64,000 nucleotides of DNA from Akkermansia muciniphila (GTDB lineage Bacteria; Verrucomicrobiota; Verrucomicrobiia; Verrucomicrobiales; Akkermansiaceae): contig CANQLV010000006.1 in NCBI GenBank assembly GCA_947624785.1, forward strand, positions 1-64,000, written 5' to 3'. Position numbers and translations under genes: made by a program. This document shows, one piece after another, positions 27,352 through 37,463 of this stretch (position 1 is its first letter; the number at the start of each line of letters is the position of its first letter). The notes beneath the pieces were generated by a model. That model did no database searches. It was not told where the DNA came from and saw nothing but the letters and a program-made list of their open reading frames with translations.

Positions 27352-29157
27352 CTACATTGTACCCAGCAAACGCTTCAAGTCAACACTAAGTTTGGATAAT
27401 TCCAGCCTTCTGGCGGCGTCCGTGGAGGGGTCCGCCAATTCCGCCATCAGGGACGCGATATGCCTTTCCAGGGCGGCCTTCGCGATGCCGGAGCAGGCTT
27501 CCTGAACGCTCCGGTCCACATCCGGGATGGGCACCGGGTCCAGAACCAGCAGGTTCAGGGCATCCCGTTCCGGCTGAGGCAGGGATTCCAGAAAAGCCTG
27601 AATGGCCGCGGGACTGTCCGGAGAAGGAAGCCGTGCCAGGATTTTTTTCAGGATTCCCCCCCCTTGCAGTATCCGCATCGGCTCCAGCAATTCTTCAATA
27701 CGGTCCACGATGAGCCCCTGGGCACGGGAGTTCTGGAGGGACAACTCGCAAAGCACGGCCACGGCGCGGTCCATCCTCACGGGGGGCTGCGTCTGCGGAA
27801 CCTCCGCAGCGGCGGCCGCACGGTCCGCTGACTGGGCCTGTTCCCTTCCCTTGCGGCGTCCGGCCGTTCTGACGGCGCTCCGCAGGTCATTCACGGTCGT
27901 GCGCATCCTGGTGGCGACGTCCGCCGTAGCCAGGTCGCGGGCCACGGGGTCGCTCATGCAGGCCAGCAGGGCCGTCATCTCACGGGCAAAGGCGGCGCTG
28001 GCGGCGGCGTCAGTCAGCAGGCCGCGTTCCTTGGCACGTTCAATGCGGACTTCAAAGAAAGGACGGGCCTGCTCCACCATCTCTGAAAACGCTCCCTTCC
28101 CCTCCCTCTTCATGAAGGAGTCCGGATCATCCCCCTCCGGAAGATTCACCAGATAAACATCCTTGCCGAATGGGGCCAGCTCCCGGAAGGCGCGGTCCGC
28201 CGCCGCCATGCCCGCCTTGTCCGCGTCAAAACATACGACAATGCGGGAGGCATAGCGTGAGAGCGTTCTGGCGTGCTCCGGAGTGAACGCCGTTCCCAGA
28301 GGGGCCACGGCAAAGGAAATGCCGGCCTCATGGCAGGCGATGACGTCAAGCTGCCCTTCGCACAGCAGGGCCTTGCCGCTCTTCCCCATGGGGCCGCGCG
28401 CCCTGTCCAGGGCAAACACCACATCCCCTTTCTTGAAAATGGACGTTTCCGGGGAGTTGACGTACTTGCCCACGTTTTCCTGGGGCCGCAGAATTCGTCC
28501 GGAGAACGCCACGCATTCCCCGTACACATTGTTAATGGGGAACATCAGCCTGTCCCGGAACCGGGCGTACAGGTCCCCGCGCTCTCCGCGGTTGGCAAGG
28601 CCGGAATCTATCAAAACCTGGTCCGGAAGCCCCTCCTTACGCGCCCAGGCCAGGAATTCCCGGGAGGAACCAGGAGCCCAGCCCACCTGCCAGCGCTTCG
28701 CCATGTCCGCCCCGTATCCGCGGGAATTCAGGTAGGCCCTGGCCTCCGCCGCCTTCGGGGAACGGAGCAGGAGCCTGTGGAAAAACTCGGCCGCCTTCTT
28801 ATGGGCCACCAGCAGGGCCGTGCGCGCCTTGCGCCGCTTTTCCTCCGCGGCGTCATACACCTCCTCCACCAGGGTGATGCCGGCTTTTTCCGCCAGCCGC
28901 CGCACGGTATCCGCAAAGCCCAGGTTTTCCATCTTCATCACGAAGGTGATGGCGGACCCCCCTTCCCCGCAGCCGAAGCATTTGAAATTCTGCCGGCCCG
29001 GGTCCACGATGAAGGAAGGTGTCTTTTCATTGTGGAACGGGCAGCACGCCTTCCACCGGGAACCGGCCCTTTTCAGGGAAAGATAGGAACCCACCACATC
29101 TACAATGTCAGTGGCTTCCAGAACGCGCCGGATGCTGTCTTCATCAATCCTTCCCAT
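27352..29157 (-). CDS. dnaG: DNA primase DnaG
   Basis: A 601-residue primase. The CHC2 zinc finger is ACCPFHNEKTPSF plus KCFGCGEGGSA (Cys39, His42, Cys60, Cys63). The catalytic core and TOPRIM domain follow (KALLCEGQLDVIACHEAGI and IVVCFDADKAGMAAADRA). A C-terminal helicase-binding region is present but diverged. The frame is open up to 29343, but ATG at 29155-29157 gives the family start MGRIDEDSIRRVLEATDIVD. It is the upstream partner of rpoD and is transcribed divergently from nfeD. Confidence 0.95.
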   Translation of the reverse strand: MGRIDEDSIRRVLEATDIVDVVGSYLSLKRAGSRWKACCPFHNEKTPSFIVDPGRQNFKCFGCGEGGSAITFVMKMENLGFADTVRRLAEKAGITLVEEVYDAAEEKRRKARTALLVAHKKAAEFFHRLLLRSPKAAEARAYLNSRGYGADMAKRWQVGWAPGSSREFLAWARKEGLPDQVLIDSGLANRGERGDLYARFRDRLMFPINNVYGECVAFSGRILRPQENVGKYVNSPETSIFKKGDVVFALDRARGPMGKSGKALLCEGQLDVIACHEAGISFAVAPLGTAFTPEHARTLSRYASRIVVCFDADKAGMAAADRAFRELAPFGKDVYLVNLPEGDDPDSFMKREGKGAFSEMVEQARPFFEVRIERAKERGLLTDAAASAAFAREMTALLACMSDPVARDLATADVATRMRTTVNDLRSAVRTAGRRKGREQAQSADRAAAAAEVPQTQPPVRMDRAVAVLCELSLQNSRAQGLIVDRIEELLEPMRILQGGGILKKILARLPSPDSPAAIQAFLESLPQPERDALNLLVLDPVPIPDVDRSVQEACSGIAKAALERHIASLMAELADPSTDAARRLELSKLSVDLKRLLGTM

Positions 29158-29377
29158 AAGGCGCAACCAGTCTATCACAGCCCCGCCGGATGCACAAGAA
29201 GACAGAATCAGGACGCCATTCGCAGGCAGACCAACCGGGCACGCGCCGGAAAAAGAGAGGTACAGCCGTATTCCGCAGGGAAACCGGGTGAAACGGCGCG
29301 GCGGCATCCGGCCTCCCAGTCCGCACGGAACGCATTTCCCCATTGAGCGCGGGCGCGGAACATGTTAGCCTGTCTGC

Positions 29378-30814
29378 ATGAAGCACATTCACCTTCTGTT
29401 GCTGGCTCTGCTGGCCCTGTTCGCCGGCTCCCCGTTCCGGGCGGCCGCGGAGGAAACCTTCCGCGACAGGGTAGTCGTCATCCCCGTGGGGGAGGACTCC
29501 CTGACCAGCAAGCAGAGCTTCGGCTTCATGAACCGCATCCTGAAGCGGGCGCAGGAGGAACAGGCGCGCGCCGTGGTGTTTGACCTGAACACGCCCGGCG
29601 GCCTGGCCTGGGAAACCAGCGAGATGATGATGAAAAGCATCCAGCCGCTGACCATCCCCACTTACGCCTACGTGAATCCCAAGGCCATGTCCGCCGGGGC
29701 GCTCATCTCCGCGGCGTGCGACAAGATTTACATGGCGCCCGTCTCCTCCATCGGCGCGGCGGGCATCATTACCTCCTCCGGGGAGGAGATGGACCCCGTC
29801 ATGCGCAAGAAGGCGGAAAGCGCCTTCTGGGCCTTCACCCGCTCCGTCGTCACGGAAAAGGGCTACCGCCCGGAAGTGGTGAAGGCCATGATGATCCCCT
29901 CCGACCAGGAGCAGCAGTTCGGACCCGTCAAGCTGGAAAAAGGCGCCCTGCTGACCCTGACGGGCAAGGAGGCCGCCACGCGGCTGGAAGACGGCAGGCC
30001 CCTGCTGGCGCAGGGAACGGCCGCCTCCGTCACGGACCTGCTGGCCCAGGAGAAGGTGGACGCCCCCGTAGTCACGGCGGAACCTACCGCCTTTGAACGC
30101 ATCGGCCTCTGGATTGCGTGGGCCTCCCCCATTCTGATCCTGTTGGGCATCGGCGGCATCTACATGGAATTCAAGACGCCGGGATTCGGCATCGGCGGCA
30201 TCGTGGCCATTGCCGCGTTTGCCCTGTTCTTCTTCGGCAACAACATCGCCGGGAACCTGGCCGGGTATGAAACGGCGGCCCTGCTCATTCTGGGCGTGAT
30301 CCTGCTGTGCGTGGAATTCTTCGTTATCCCGGGCACCTTCATTGCGGCCATCGCGGGCGGCATCTGCATCTTCCTGGCCCTGTTCGGCGGCATGATCAGC
30401 TCCTGGGAATGGGACCACATCATCCGTGACGGACAGTGGGACGACGTCAACACGCTGGCGATGGTCCTGGGCATCCCCCTCCTGAAACTGGCCCTGGGCC
30501 TGACCGGGGGCGCCATCCTGATCGCCGTGCTGATGAAGTACCTGCCGGACTCCGTCCTGATGCGCCGCGTCACGAACGCCACGGTCAGCGGCGGCCCCGC
30601 CGGGGAGGCCGTCAACATTGCGCGCGTGCAGGTAGGCGACCGGGGGAACGCCGTCACGGAACTGAAGCCCAACGGCAAGGCCATGATCCATGGCGAAATA
30701 TGCGAGGTTTTCTCTCGACAAGGCATACTGATTAAGGGTACCCCTGTGCGCGTCGTGGACATCCGTCCGTTCGACCTCGTCGTCGTCAGGGACGAATCCC
30801 CCTCCGGGGACTGA
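29378..30814 (+). CDS. NfeD-family membrane serine protease (ClpP-like)
   Basis: A 478-residue protein: signal peptide (to about residue 24), a ClpP/SppA-type protease domain with VVFDLNTPGGLAWETSEMM, the nucleophile in PKAMSAGALISAACDKIYM and the Lys of MRKKAESAFWAF, then about five membrane segments and a C-terminal OB-fold NfeD domain (AVNIARVQVGDRGNAVTELK). Long NfeD proteins cut stomatin-like partners and affect membrane quality control. No stomatin gene is adjacent here. It is followed 26 nt later by rimO. Confidence 0.9.
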   Translation: MKHIHLLLLALLALFAGSPFRAAAEETFRDRVVVIPVGEDSLTSKQSFGFMNRILKRAQEEQARAVVFDLNTPGGLAWETSEMMMKSIQPLTIPTYAYVNPKAMSAGALISAACDKIYMAPVSSIGAAGIITSSGEEMDPVMRKKAESAFWAFTRSVVTEKGYRPEVVKAMMIPSDQEQQFGPVKLEKGALLTLTGKEAATRLEDGRPLLAQGTAASVTDLLAQEKVDAPVVTAEPTAFERIGLWIAWASPILILLGIGGIYMEFKTPGFGIGGIVAIAAFALFFFGNNIAGNLAGYETAALLILGVILLCVEFFVIPGTFIAAIAGGICIFLALFGGMISSWEWDHIIRDGQWDDVNTLAMVLGIPLLKLALGLTGGAILIAVLMKYLPDSVLMRRVTNATVSGGPAGEAVNIARVQVGDRGNAVTELKPNGKAMIHGEICEVFSRQGILIKGTPVRVVDIRPFDLVVVRDESPSGD

Positions 30815-30840
30815 CGCCATCACGCTTTTCACTCACTGCC

Positions 30841-32199
30841 ATGCCTCTCACCGTTGGACTCATTTCGCTGGGCTGCCCCAAGAACCTGATCGACTCTGAA
30901 ATCATGATCGGCCACATGCAGAAGGCCGGCATGACCATGACCCCGGAACCGGAGCTGGCGGACGTGATGGTGGTCAACACCTGCGCTTTCATCGACCAGG
31001 CCAAGCAGGAAGCCATCGACGCCATTCTGGACGTCGTGCGCGCCAGGGAAAGCGGAGCCTATCCGGAAAACCAGAAGCTCATCGTGGCGGGCTGCCTGTC
31101 CCAGCGCTTCCAGAAGGAACTGCCCGCCCTGCTGCCGGAGGTGGACGCCTTCATCGGCCCGGACCAGATCACCAGGCTCCCGGAAATCATCACGGAAGTG
31201 ATGGACCGGACCGTGCAGGACCGGAACTTCATTGAAGGCAAGTGCAAGTACGTGCCGGACTGGGACACGCCGCGCTACCGCCTTACTCCCCCGCATACGG
31301 CCTACATCAAAATAGCGGAAGGCTGCAACCACGGCTGCGCCTACTGCATTATCCCGATGATCAGGGGACGCCACCGCAGCCGCTCCCAGCAGGACGTGGT
31401 GCGTGAAGCGGAAGCCCTCATCCGGTCCGGCGTGAAGGAAATCTGCCTCATTGCGCAGGACATCACCTACTACGGCATGGACAAATGGACGGACGCGCGC
31501 CCGAACCGCCGCAGCGCGGTGGATTCCTCCCGCGGAGAGTCCCTGGCCTCCCTGATCCGCGCCCTGAACGCCATTGAAGGTGAATTCTGGATCAGACTGC
31601 TTTACACCCATCCCGCCCACTGGAGCGACGAACTGACCGCCGCCATCGCGGAAAGCCCCAAGGTGGCCCGCTATGTGGACATCCCCCTCCAGCACATTTC
31701 CGACAACATGCTGGACGCCATGCAGCGCGTGACGGACGGGGACTACATCCGCAACCTGCTCCGGAACATCCGGAAGGCCGTTCCGGGCATCGCCATCCGC
31801 ACCACCTTCATCACCGGATTCCCAGGAGAGACGGAGGACGACCATCAGGAACTGATGGAATTCATTGAGGAGTTCCGCTTTGAACGGGCCGGCATCTTCA
31901 CCTTCTCACGGGAGGAAGGCACCAAGGCCTACAAGATGCCGAACCAGGTGCACCACCTCACCAAGGCGCGCCGCTACAATGAAGCCACCATGCTCCTGAC
32001 CCGCCTTGCCTCGGAAACGGGCCAGGAACAGATCGGCAGGCAAATCCGCGTGCTGGTGGACGCTCCCGGCGTTGCCAGGACGCAATGGGACGCCCCGGAC
32101 ATTGACGGCACCGTTTCCGTCCCCCTGACCCTGCCCGTCGGCGAATTCGCCACCGTCACGGTAACGGATGCCGTGGCGTATGAATTGACGGCGGAATAA
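30841..32199 (+). CDS. rimO: Ribosomal protein S12 methylthiotransferase RimO
   Basis: A 452-residue radical-SAM enzyme that methylthiolates an Asp of ribosomal protein S12. The N-terminal cluster cysteines are in SLGCPKNLIDSE, NTCAF and AGCLSQR. The radical-SAM motif is EGCNHGCAYCIIPMIRGRHR, and a C-terminal TRAM domain follows (IRVLVDAPGV...GEFATVTVTDAV). CPKN and RGRHRSR favour RimO over MiaB. Probably co-transcribed with nfeD. Confidence 0.95.
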   Translation: MPLTVGLISLGCPKNLIDSEIMIGHMQKAGMTMTPEPELADVMVVNTCAFIDQAKQEAIDAILDVVRARESGAYPENQKLIVAGCLSQRFQKELPALLPEVDAFIGPDQITRLPEIITEVMDRTVQDRNFIEGKCKYVPDWDTPRYRLTPPHTAYIKIAEGCNHGCAYCIIPMIRGRHRSRSQQDVVREAEALIRSGVKEICLIAQDITYYGMDKWTDARPNRRSAVDSSRGESLASLIRALNAIEGEFWIRLLYTHPAHWSDELTAAIAESPKVARYVDIPLQHISDNMLDAMQRVTDGDYIRNLLRNIRKAVPGIAIRTTFITGFPGETEDDHQELMEFIEEFRFERAGIFTFSREEGTKAYKMPNQVHHLTKARRYNEATMLLTRLASETGQEQIGRQIRVLVDAPGVARTQWDAPDIDGTVSVPLTLPVGEFATVTVTDAVAYELTAE

Positions 32200-32311
32200 G
32201 ATTCCGCGGGCGGTTGGACGGGAGCATCAGAGACAAGAGCGACAGGCACGGCGCGAGCCGGGATATATCTGCTCCCTTGTCACTCCTCTCCGGTATCTGG
32301 GCCAAAGGCGC

Positions 32312-32929
32312 TTATTGTTTCACGCTTGATTCCGGAAGAGGCGCGCTGACCGGAGGGGCTTCCTGCGGTGCGGCTCCCGAAGGTGACGGGGAAGCGGAAT
32401 CCGGAACGGGGACCAGGGAAGTATTCATCCGGGACAAATCCAGTTCGCGGGAAGCCGCTGCGGCTTCCGGACTGATGGCGCCCATGTTCGCGGGCAACGG
32501 AAGCAGGGCTCCGTCCGGCCCCACCATGTCGGGAGCGGTGACGGGATAAAAGCCCATCATTTCCTGCGGATTGACGATTTCCGACAGGCTCACGTAACCC
32601 TGGCTCCCGTCCTCAAACTCAACCTTGGCGAACAAATCACCGCAAACCAGCACCTTCCCGGTTTTCACGCCGCCCCTGACGGTTCCGCTCGTGGAAAAAT
32701 TATTCTCGGGATTCTGCTCGAACACCATCATTTTTTCCTTCTTGAACGTAACGGATTCCCCCGGCTTGTAAAACGCCTGGTCCGCCTTGTTCTTGGCCGC
32801 CATTTTCTTGGAAGTGATGCCTACGGGGTCCAGTGCTGAACTCTGGCGGTCCCAGGCATTCAAATGCTTGTTCGGACCGCAGGAAGCCAGCAGCACCAGC
32901 AGGGCGGAAGGGAGAAGTGCCAATTTCAT
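32312..32929 (-). CDS. Lipoprotein of unknown function with SH3-like segment
   Basis: A 205-residue predicted lipoprotein (lipobox LLVLLASC, then GPNKHL). The middle (GKVLVCGDLFAKVEFEDGSQ followed by GYVSLSEIV) looks like a small SH3-type barrel. The C-terminal third is rich in Pro, Ser and Ala and is probably disordered. It converges on rimO and has a long upstream gap. No specific function can be given. Confidence 0.7.
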   Translation of the reverse strand: MKLALLPSALLVLLASCGPNKHLNAWDRQSSALDPVGITSKKMAAKNKADQAFYKPGESVTFKKEKMMVFEQNPENNFSTSGTVRGGVKTGKVLVCGDLFAKVEFEDGSQGYVSLSEIVNPQEMMGFYPVTAPDMVGPDGALLPLPANMGAISPEAAAASRELDLSRMNTSLVPVPDSASPSPSGAAPQEAPPVSAPLPESSVKQ

Positions 32930-33683
32930 TTGCGGGCTATCTTAACTGCCACAGATTGCGGATGGAAGCAGAATTTGCGCCTGTTGATGCAGGATGCCGT
33001 TTCAACAAGAAAAATCCCGGCTTTGCCGCCAATAAGCGTTCCTTCGCGCCGGACAGCCAAGAAAACTTCCGTACAGGCTTGCGGCATATCAACCTCACTT
33101 CCAAATGATCAAGGGATTTTTCCCGGCGCTTTTCCTGATTGTTTTTCATGCTGCATGATGAAGGCAAAAAAATCCGGGGCCGCACTCTGACGCGCTCCCT
33201 GATGCCTCGGACGGCACCGCCTCCCTTGTCCTGCCAGGGGTCCGACGCCTGCTCCGGTTACTTCTCCACGCTGCTCTGCAAATACAAAATCCGCAGGACG
33301 GAAAAAAGCATGCCCGACTCCTTCCGGAGCCCCTTCACTTCATGGAGGGTAGATGGAGAAAAGCGGAAACCGGGACTTTCCATCAACAAACAGGGAACCC
33401 CGGCCATCATGCTGTTCCCCGCAGCGGAACCCATTCCATCCCTGAAACACGCTCCCGGCAGGCAGCCGGGGCCGGGAAAAGCAAGCGGTTCCCCCGGCGG
33501 GGAAAAACAGGCTGTCCTTCCGGATTCCCTTCCCCGCTCTCTTCCCGGAGAAACCTCAAATCATGGCGCAAAGGCAACGTATTAGGCTTGCCGCATTCCT
33601 CCCGGCAATGCTATTCTGCCACCTGCGGTTCCCACGTTTGGCACAGTTCCATCCGGGGGAACCGTTCAAGCATTTGTTCTGAT
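32930..33683. other. Divergent intergenic region between the lipoprotein and malQ
   Basis: No supported gene or RNA was found in this 754-nt gap. Open frames here are unconvincing, with Pro/Ser/Arg-rich composition and no start context. A GGCTTGCGGC stretch near 33078 partly matches the REP-like sequence seen at 37324 and 43051, but too little remains to call it a copy. Confidence 0.5.
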
Positions 33684-35543
33684 ATGGATGAGAAGAGATT
33701 ATCCGGCGTAGTTCTGCCATTGTTCTCCCTGCGCCGCAACAACGACCACGGCATCGGGGATCTGACGGCCCTGCGCCAGTGGATTGACTGGGCGGCGGAT
33801 GCCCACGTGGGATTTCTCCAATTGCTGCCCGTCAACGCCCTGGGCCGGGATGAAAACCCTTCCCCCTATTCCGCCATCAGCTCCGTGGCTCTGGAGCCCC
33901 TGTACCTTTCCCTGGAACCCTGGACCATCCCCGGCCTGGAAGAACGCGTATTCAATGAAACCGGGGACACGTTGCCGTGGGAACAGCCCTCCGGCCCGAA
34001 CCTGGTGGACTACCCCAAGGTCAGGTTCTGGAAAATGTGGATTCTGAGGGGTGCATGGAACAACTTCAAAACCAAGCCGGAATATGAGGGCATCATGCCC
34101 AAGTTCAGGGAATGGGTAAAGGAACAGGGAAGCTGGCTGGAAGACTTTGTCTGCTTCCAGGTTCTATGCGACCTGTTCGGCACGGAAATCTGGTGGCACT
34201 GGCCGGAGCAGGACCCCGCCCGGGCCAAAACCATCGCCGCCGATTACGAGGAAGAAAAGGACTTTGCCCGCTGGCTCCAATGGCTCTGTGAAAAACAATG
34301 GGAATTCATCCGGATTTATGCGGACGAACGCAACGTGAAACTGATGGGAGACATCCCCATCGGCGTTTCCCTGTGCAGTGCGGACGTCTTTTTTGAACGC
34401 TACCTGTTTGATACGGACTGGTGCGGAGGCGCTCCGGCGGAAGGCAACTACGCGGAGGACCCCTTCACGGGCAAATGGGGGCAAAACTGGGGCATCCCCC
34501 TGTACAAATGGGAAGTCATGGCCCAGGACAACTTCGCCTGGTGGCGGCGCCGTGTAAAACACTGCACCAAGATTTTCAGCATGTACAGGATTGACCATAT
34601 CCTGGGCTTTTACCGCATTTACTCCTTCCCGTGGAAGCCTACGGAAAACGAGGTCTTCCTGCCGCTCACGCTGGAGCAGGCGGCCCAGAGAACGGGCGGC
34701 AGGCTACCCGGCTTCAAGCCCCGCGGGGATGACAACGCCGTGGACCGCAACCTGAACCTGACGGACGGAGACCTGTACCTTCGCCTCCTGATCTCCGCCG
34801 CCCCCGGCGTCAGCGTGGTGGGGGAAGACTTGGGCTGCGTGCCGGAATACGTGCGCCCGAACATGCGCCAATTGGACATTCCCGGCTTCAAGATTCCCCA
34901 TTGGGAAATCAAACCGGACGGAAACATCATCCCCGGAAAGGAATATCACGAATGCTCCTTCGCGGCATTCGGCACGCATGATTTTGAAACCATCATGCAG
35001 ACCTGGAATGACAGCTACGCCAAAATTGAGCGTGCCCGCAAGCTGGGCCTGTGGGAGGGAGTCTCTCCCAAAACGCCGTCCAACCCGGAACAGGAAAACA
35101 TCGTGCGCCAGGCGGAGGACGGGGCGCGCCTGCTGAAATGGTTTGCGGACTTCGCCGGGATGCAGCCGGACACATGGCTCTCCTACTGGAACCTGGAAAT
35201 CAAGACGGCCATGTACAATGCCCTGTTCCGTTCCAACTCCCGTTACGCGGCCATTCTCTGGCCCGCCCTCTTTGACGTCAACAAGCGCCTGAACATCCCC
35301 GGCACCACGGGAGGCACCAACTGGAGGGAACGCATGCCCTTCAAGGCCGTGGAAGCCCATAACATGCCCCAGACGGCATGGCTGCGCGCCGTCATCAGCG
35401 GCTCCGACCGCACGCCGCTGCAGGGAGAAGACGCCATCAGGGCGCTCAAGTCGGCCAGAAGGCGCATCTTCCCGAAGGTCACCGTCAACAATGAACGCTT
35501 CCTGAAAAAAATGCTGATGTGGCCCAACGGGAAAACATTGTAA
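33684..35543 (+). CDS. malQ: 4-alpha-glucanotransferase (amylomaltase, GH77)
   Basis: A 619-residue GH77 enzyme that transfers alpha-1,4-glucan segments between maltodextrins in the cytoplasm. Family landmarks: FLQLLPVNALGRDENPSPYS near the N-terminus, the nucleophile in MYRIDHILGFYRIYSFPW, the acid/base Glu in VVGEDLGCVPEYVR and the third Asp in FAAFGTHDFETIMQTW. The frame is open for 342 nt upstream, but the ATG at 33684 gives the family start LSGVVLPLFSLRRNNDHGIG. It probably works with the GH13 enzyme at 5328-7097. Confidence 0.93.
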   Translation: MDEKRLSGVVLPLFSLRRNNDHGIGDLTALRQWIDWAADAHVGFLQLLPVNALGRDENPSPYSAISSVALEPLYLSLEPWTIPGLEERVFNETGDTLPWEQPSGPNLVDYPKVRFWKMWILRGAWNNFKTKPEYEGIMPKFREWVKEQGSWLEDFVCFQVLCDLFGTEIWWHWPEQDPARAKTIAADYEEEKDFARWLQWLCEKQWEFIRIYADERNVKLMGDIPIGVSLCSADVFFERYLFDTDWCGGAPAEGNYAEDPFTGKWGQNWGIPLYKWEVMAQDNFAWWRRRVKHCTKIFSMYRIDHILGFYRIYSFPWKPTENEVFLPLTLEQAAQRTGGRLPGFKPRGDDNAVDRNLNLTDGDLYLRLLISAAPGVSVVGEDLGCVPEYVRPNMRQLDIPGFKIPHWEIKPDGNIIPGKEYHECSFAAFGTHDFETIMQTWNDSYAKIERARKLGLWEGVSPKTPSNPEQENIVRQAEDGARLLKWFADFAGMQPDTWLSYWNLEIKTAMYNALFRSNSRYAAILWPALFDVNKRLNIPGTTGGTNWRERMPFKAVEAHNMPQTAWLRAVISGSDRTPLQGEDAIRALKSARRRIFPKVTVNNERFLKKMLMWPNGKTL

Positions 35544-35617
35544 CGGCAACAAAGGAATGACGAATTGAGCCGGGGCATGCCAACGCCTTTCTCCCGGGCG
35601 TGGTGATATTGCCATCA

Positions 35618-37087
35618 TCAGGACTTGTCCAATTTATAGAATAAGCTTAGCAAGCCATTCTTTTTACCTGTGAAATTCGGGTACCAGTAATGTTCGGGAT
35701 GATACATGGTATTTCCCCAGCCGTCTTGATACCTCATATGAGGAAAACACGTTTTCCCGCGAAGCAGCAATTTGACGGATGAATCGGGAAGAAAGCCATA
35801 CAGCCTGTCTTGAATACTTAAAAACAGGGGAGTGCATGAAGCGTAAATTCCCAGTGGGCAAGAGACAAGCGCTCCCCCAAAAATCAGACAGGCCATATAC
35901 CATATTTTTTTGCGGGGACGGCGCACAATGCTCCTGAGAACGAACATCAATATAACGAATGTTCCAATGACGCTGCTCTTGCATGCAAAATCGTTGATAT
36001 CATTTCCGATATAGAAACAAGGAAGCGCCAGCGACACCGCCAGTACGGTGTAAAACATAATATCCTTTTTGTATTCCTCCATACAGAACAGGCAGTAAAA
36101 AACAAAAGAAGTCATAATATAAATCCAAAAAACAACGTCGGAATAAGGAAACAAAAAATAACTTTTCCGGGAAACGGAAATATTACGAGACATAAATAAA
36201 ACAATTAAAATGCCCGTCGCCCCGCTTATAATATTGCCATAGGAAAACAACTGTTTCCATTTGCCGGATTTGCCAATCTTCTCCTGAACCAGAAAGGCTA
36301 AAAATATAAACAACATAAAAAATGCGCACAAAGGGGAATACAAAGCGGTAGCCGCAAGCAGGAACACCGACTGTTCCACTTTCACTCTTCCCGCTACAAT
36401 CAGGCAAAGAATCAGCATGACTGGCACTGCCTGATGCGCCGTTAAGGTAATTTGCTGAGCAATAGAAATAAACGGAAGCCCGTATTCCAGGCCTGGAAGG
36501 AATACTTTAAATAACAGCCGGACGGAAGTAAGGGAGCCGAATAAAACTAATGAACTCAACACCATGAAGGAAAAAGAGCCGCAATATTCACACATCCACA
36601 ACCATATCAGATACAATCCGAAGGAAAACCAAAGTACCAAAATCACCTTGGCTGCTGCCAAGCCGAATATTTTCCCGCACAGTGCCGCTGGCAAATAACT
36701 GGCAAAGTAATAGCAAAAATAGGTATCTTCCGAATATTTGACGGGCCAGGATTCCAACGAAAGGGCGCCCAGCATGGAATTCCGGACGATGAAATCAGGA
36801 TGCTGCCACACCACTCCCCCCCAGCCGGATAATATAAGCCATAACAACAGAATGATTCCCGTTATAAGTCTTTTGACAGAACAATTTTCCTTTATAAATA
36901 AGCGCCAGCAGAAACAACGCCTGCTTCTTCGATATTCTAAAAACTCTAAATAGCAATAGCTTCCCAACAGGGGCAGAGAGATATACCAGTGCATCCATCC
37001 TCCAATGAATATCATGATGGGAATCATGAGATAGAGTATGGAAAGCCTGTAAAGAGGAGAATATTTTATGGACAAAGGTAAATCCAT
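35618..37087 (-). CDS. Polytopic membrane protein of unknown function, AT-rich
   Basis: A 489-residue protein with roughly ten or more membrane segments and few charged loops. The layout (an early loop GWGGVVWQHPDFIVRNSMLG, many helices, and a soluble C-terminal tail with MRYQDGWGNTMYHPEHYWYP) recalls integral glycosyltransferase- or polymer-exporter-type membrane proteins, but no signature motif was recognised. Base and codon use are clearly more AT-rich than every neighbour, which suggests recent acquisition. ATG at 37085-37087 was chosen; a TTG at 37102 is the only upstream alternative in frame. Confidence 0.75.
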   Translation of the reverse strand: MDLPLSIKYSPLYRLSILYLMIPIMIFIGGWMHWYISLPLLGSYCYLEFLEYRRSRRCFCWRLFIKENCSVKRLITGIILLLWLILSGWGGVVWQHPDFIVRNSMLGALSLESWPVKYSEDTYFCYYFASYLPAALCGKIFGLAAAKVILVLWFSFGLYLIWLWMCEYCGSFSFMVLSSLVLFGSLTSVRLLFKVFLPGLEYGLPFISIAQQITLTAHQAVPVMLILCLIVAGRVKVEQSVFLLAATALYSPLCAFFMLFIFLAFLVQEKIGKSGKWKQLFSYGNIISGATGILIVLFMSRNISVSRKSYFLFPYSDVVFWIYIMTSFVFYCLFCMEEYKKDIMFYTVLAVSLALPCFYIGNDINDFACKSSVIGTFVILMFVLRSIVRRPRKKIWYMACLIFGGALVSCPLGIYASCTPLFLSIQDRLYGFLPDSSVKLLLRGKTCFPHMRYQDGWGNTMYHPEHYWYPNFTGKKNGLLSLFYKLDKS

Positions 37088-37125
37088 TTTTAAAAAACTC
37101 AAATTGATTGGAAAATCATAATTTA

Positions 37126-37463
37126 CGGATTGTTAATCCGTTATAAAATATAAGAAAATACAGCCCATGCATCTCTTCCGGAACCGGCCAAACCGGAGCC
37201 ATTGCATGAAAAAACGCAATGTTTCTGATATCCCCGCAGACCTTCGTAAAATTTAAGTAAAAAACTGATAATTAGGTAATTTACTCTTCTAAAATCCGGC
37301 ATGCCCGAGGAACGCGGTGAATGCCGATTGCTACATAGGCTTGCGGCGCTCCAGGTACCGGACAAGCCATTCCAGAAGGGAGAACAGCTTTTAATGATCC
37401 GGGAAGGTTTGGCACAAGTTCTTTGTCCTTAAAATCGAAGCTTGACCTCGGATTAACAATCCG
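37126..37463. repeat. Inverted pair of a 15-nt palindromic sequence
   Basis: CGGATTGTTAATCCG at 37126-37140 and its reverse complement at 37449-37463. Each copy is itself a 6-bp stem with a GTT or AAC loop. Similarity stops at the ends of the 15-mer. They may be paired operator sites, transposable-element remnants or terminator stems. Confidence 0.8.
37324..37352 (+). repeat. Degenerate REP-like copy
   Basis: This 29-nt stretch matches the right-hand form of the 43051-43079 arm (read on the minus strand there) at 23 of 29 positions, including an exact GGCTTGCGGCGCTCC block. It stands alone without an inverted partner. Confidence 0.6.

Noticed and set aside
32218..32280. Long-range inverted repeat GGGAGCA...TGCTCCC after rimO
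   Set aside because: Only seven pairs across a 40-nt loop without a T run; too weak to call a terminator or RNA.
33139..33585. 148-codon plus-strand frame upstream of malQ
   Set aside because: Low-complexity Pro/Ser/Arg-rich translation with no family match; malQ has a better supported start in another frame at 33684.
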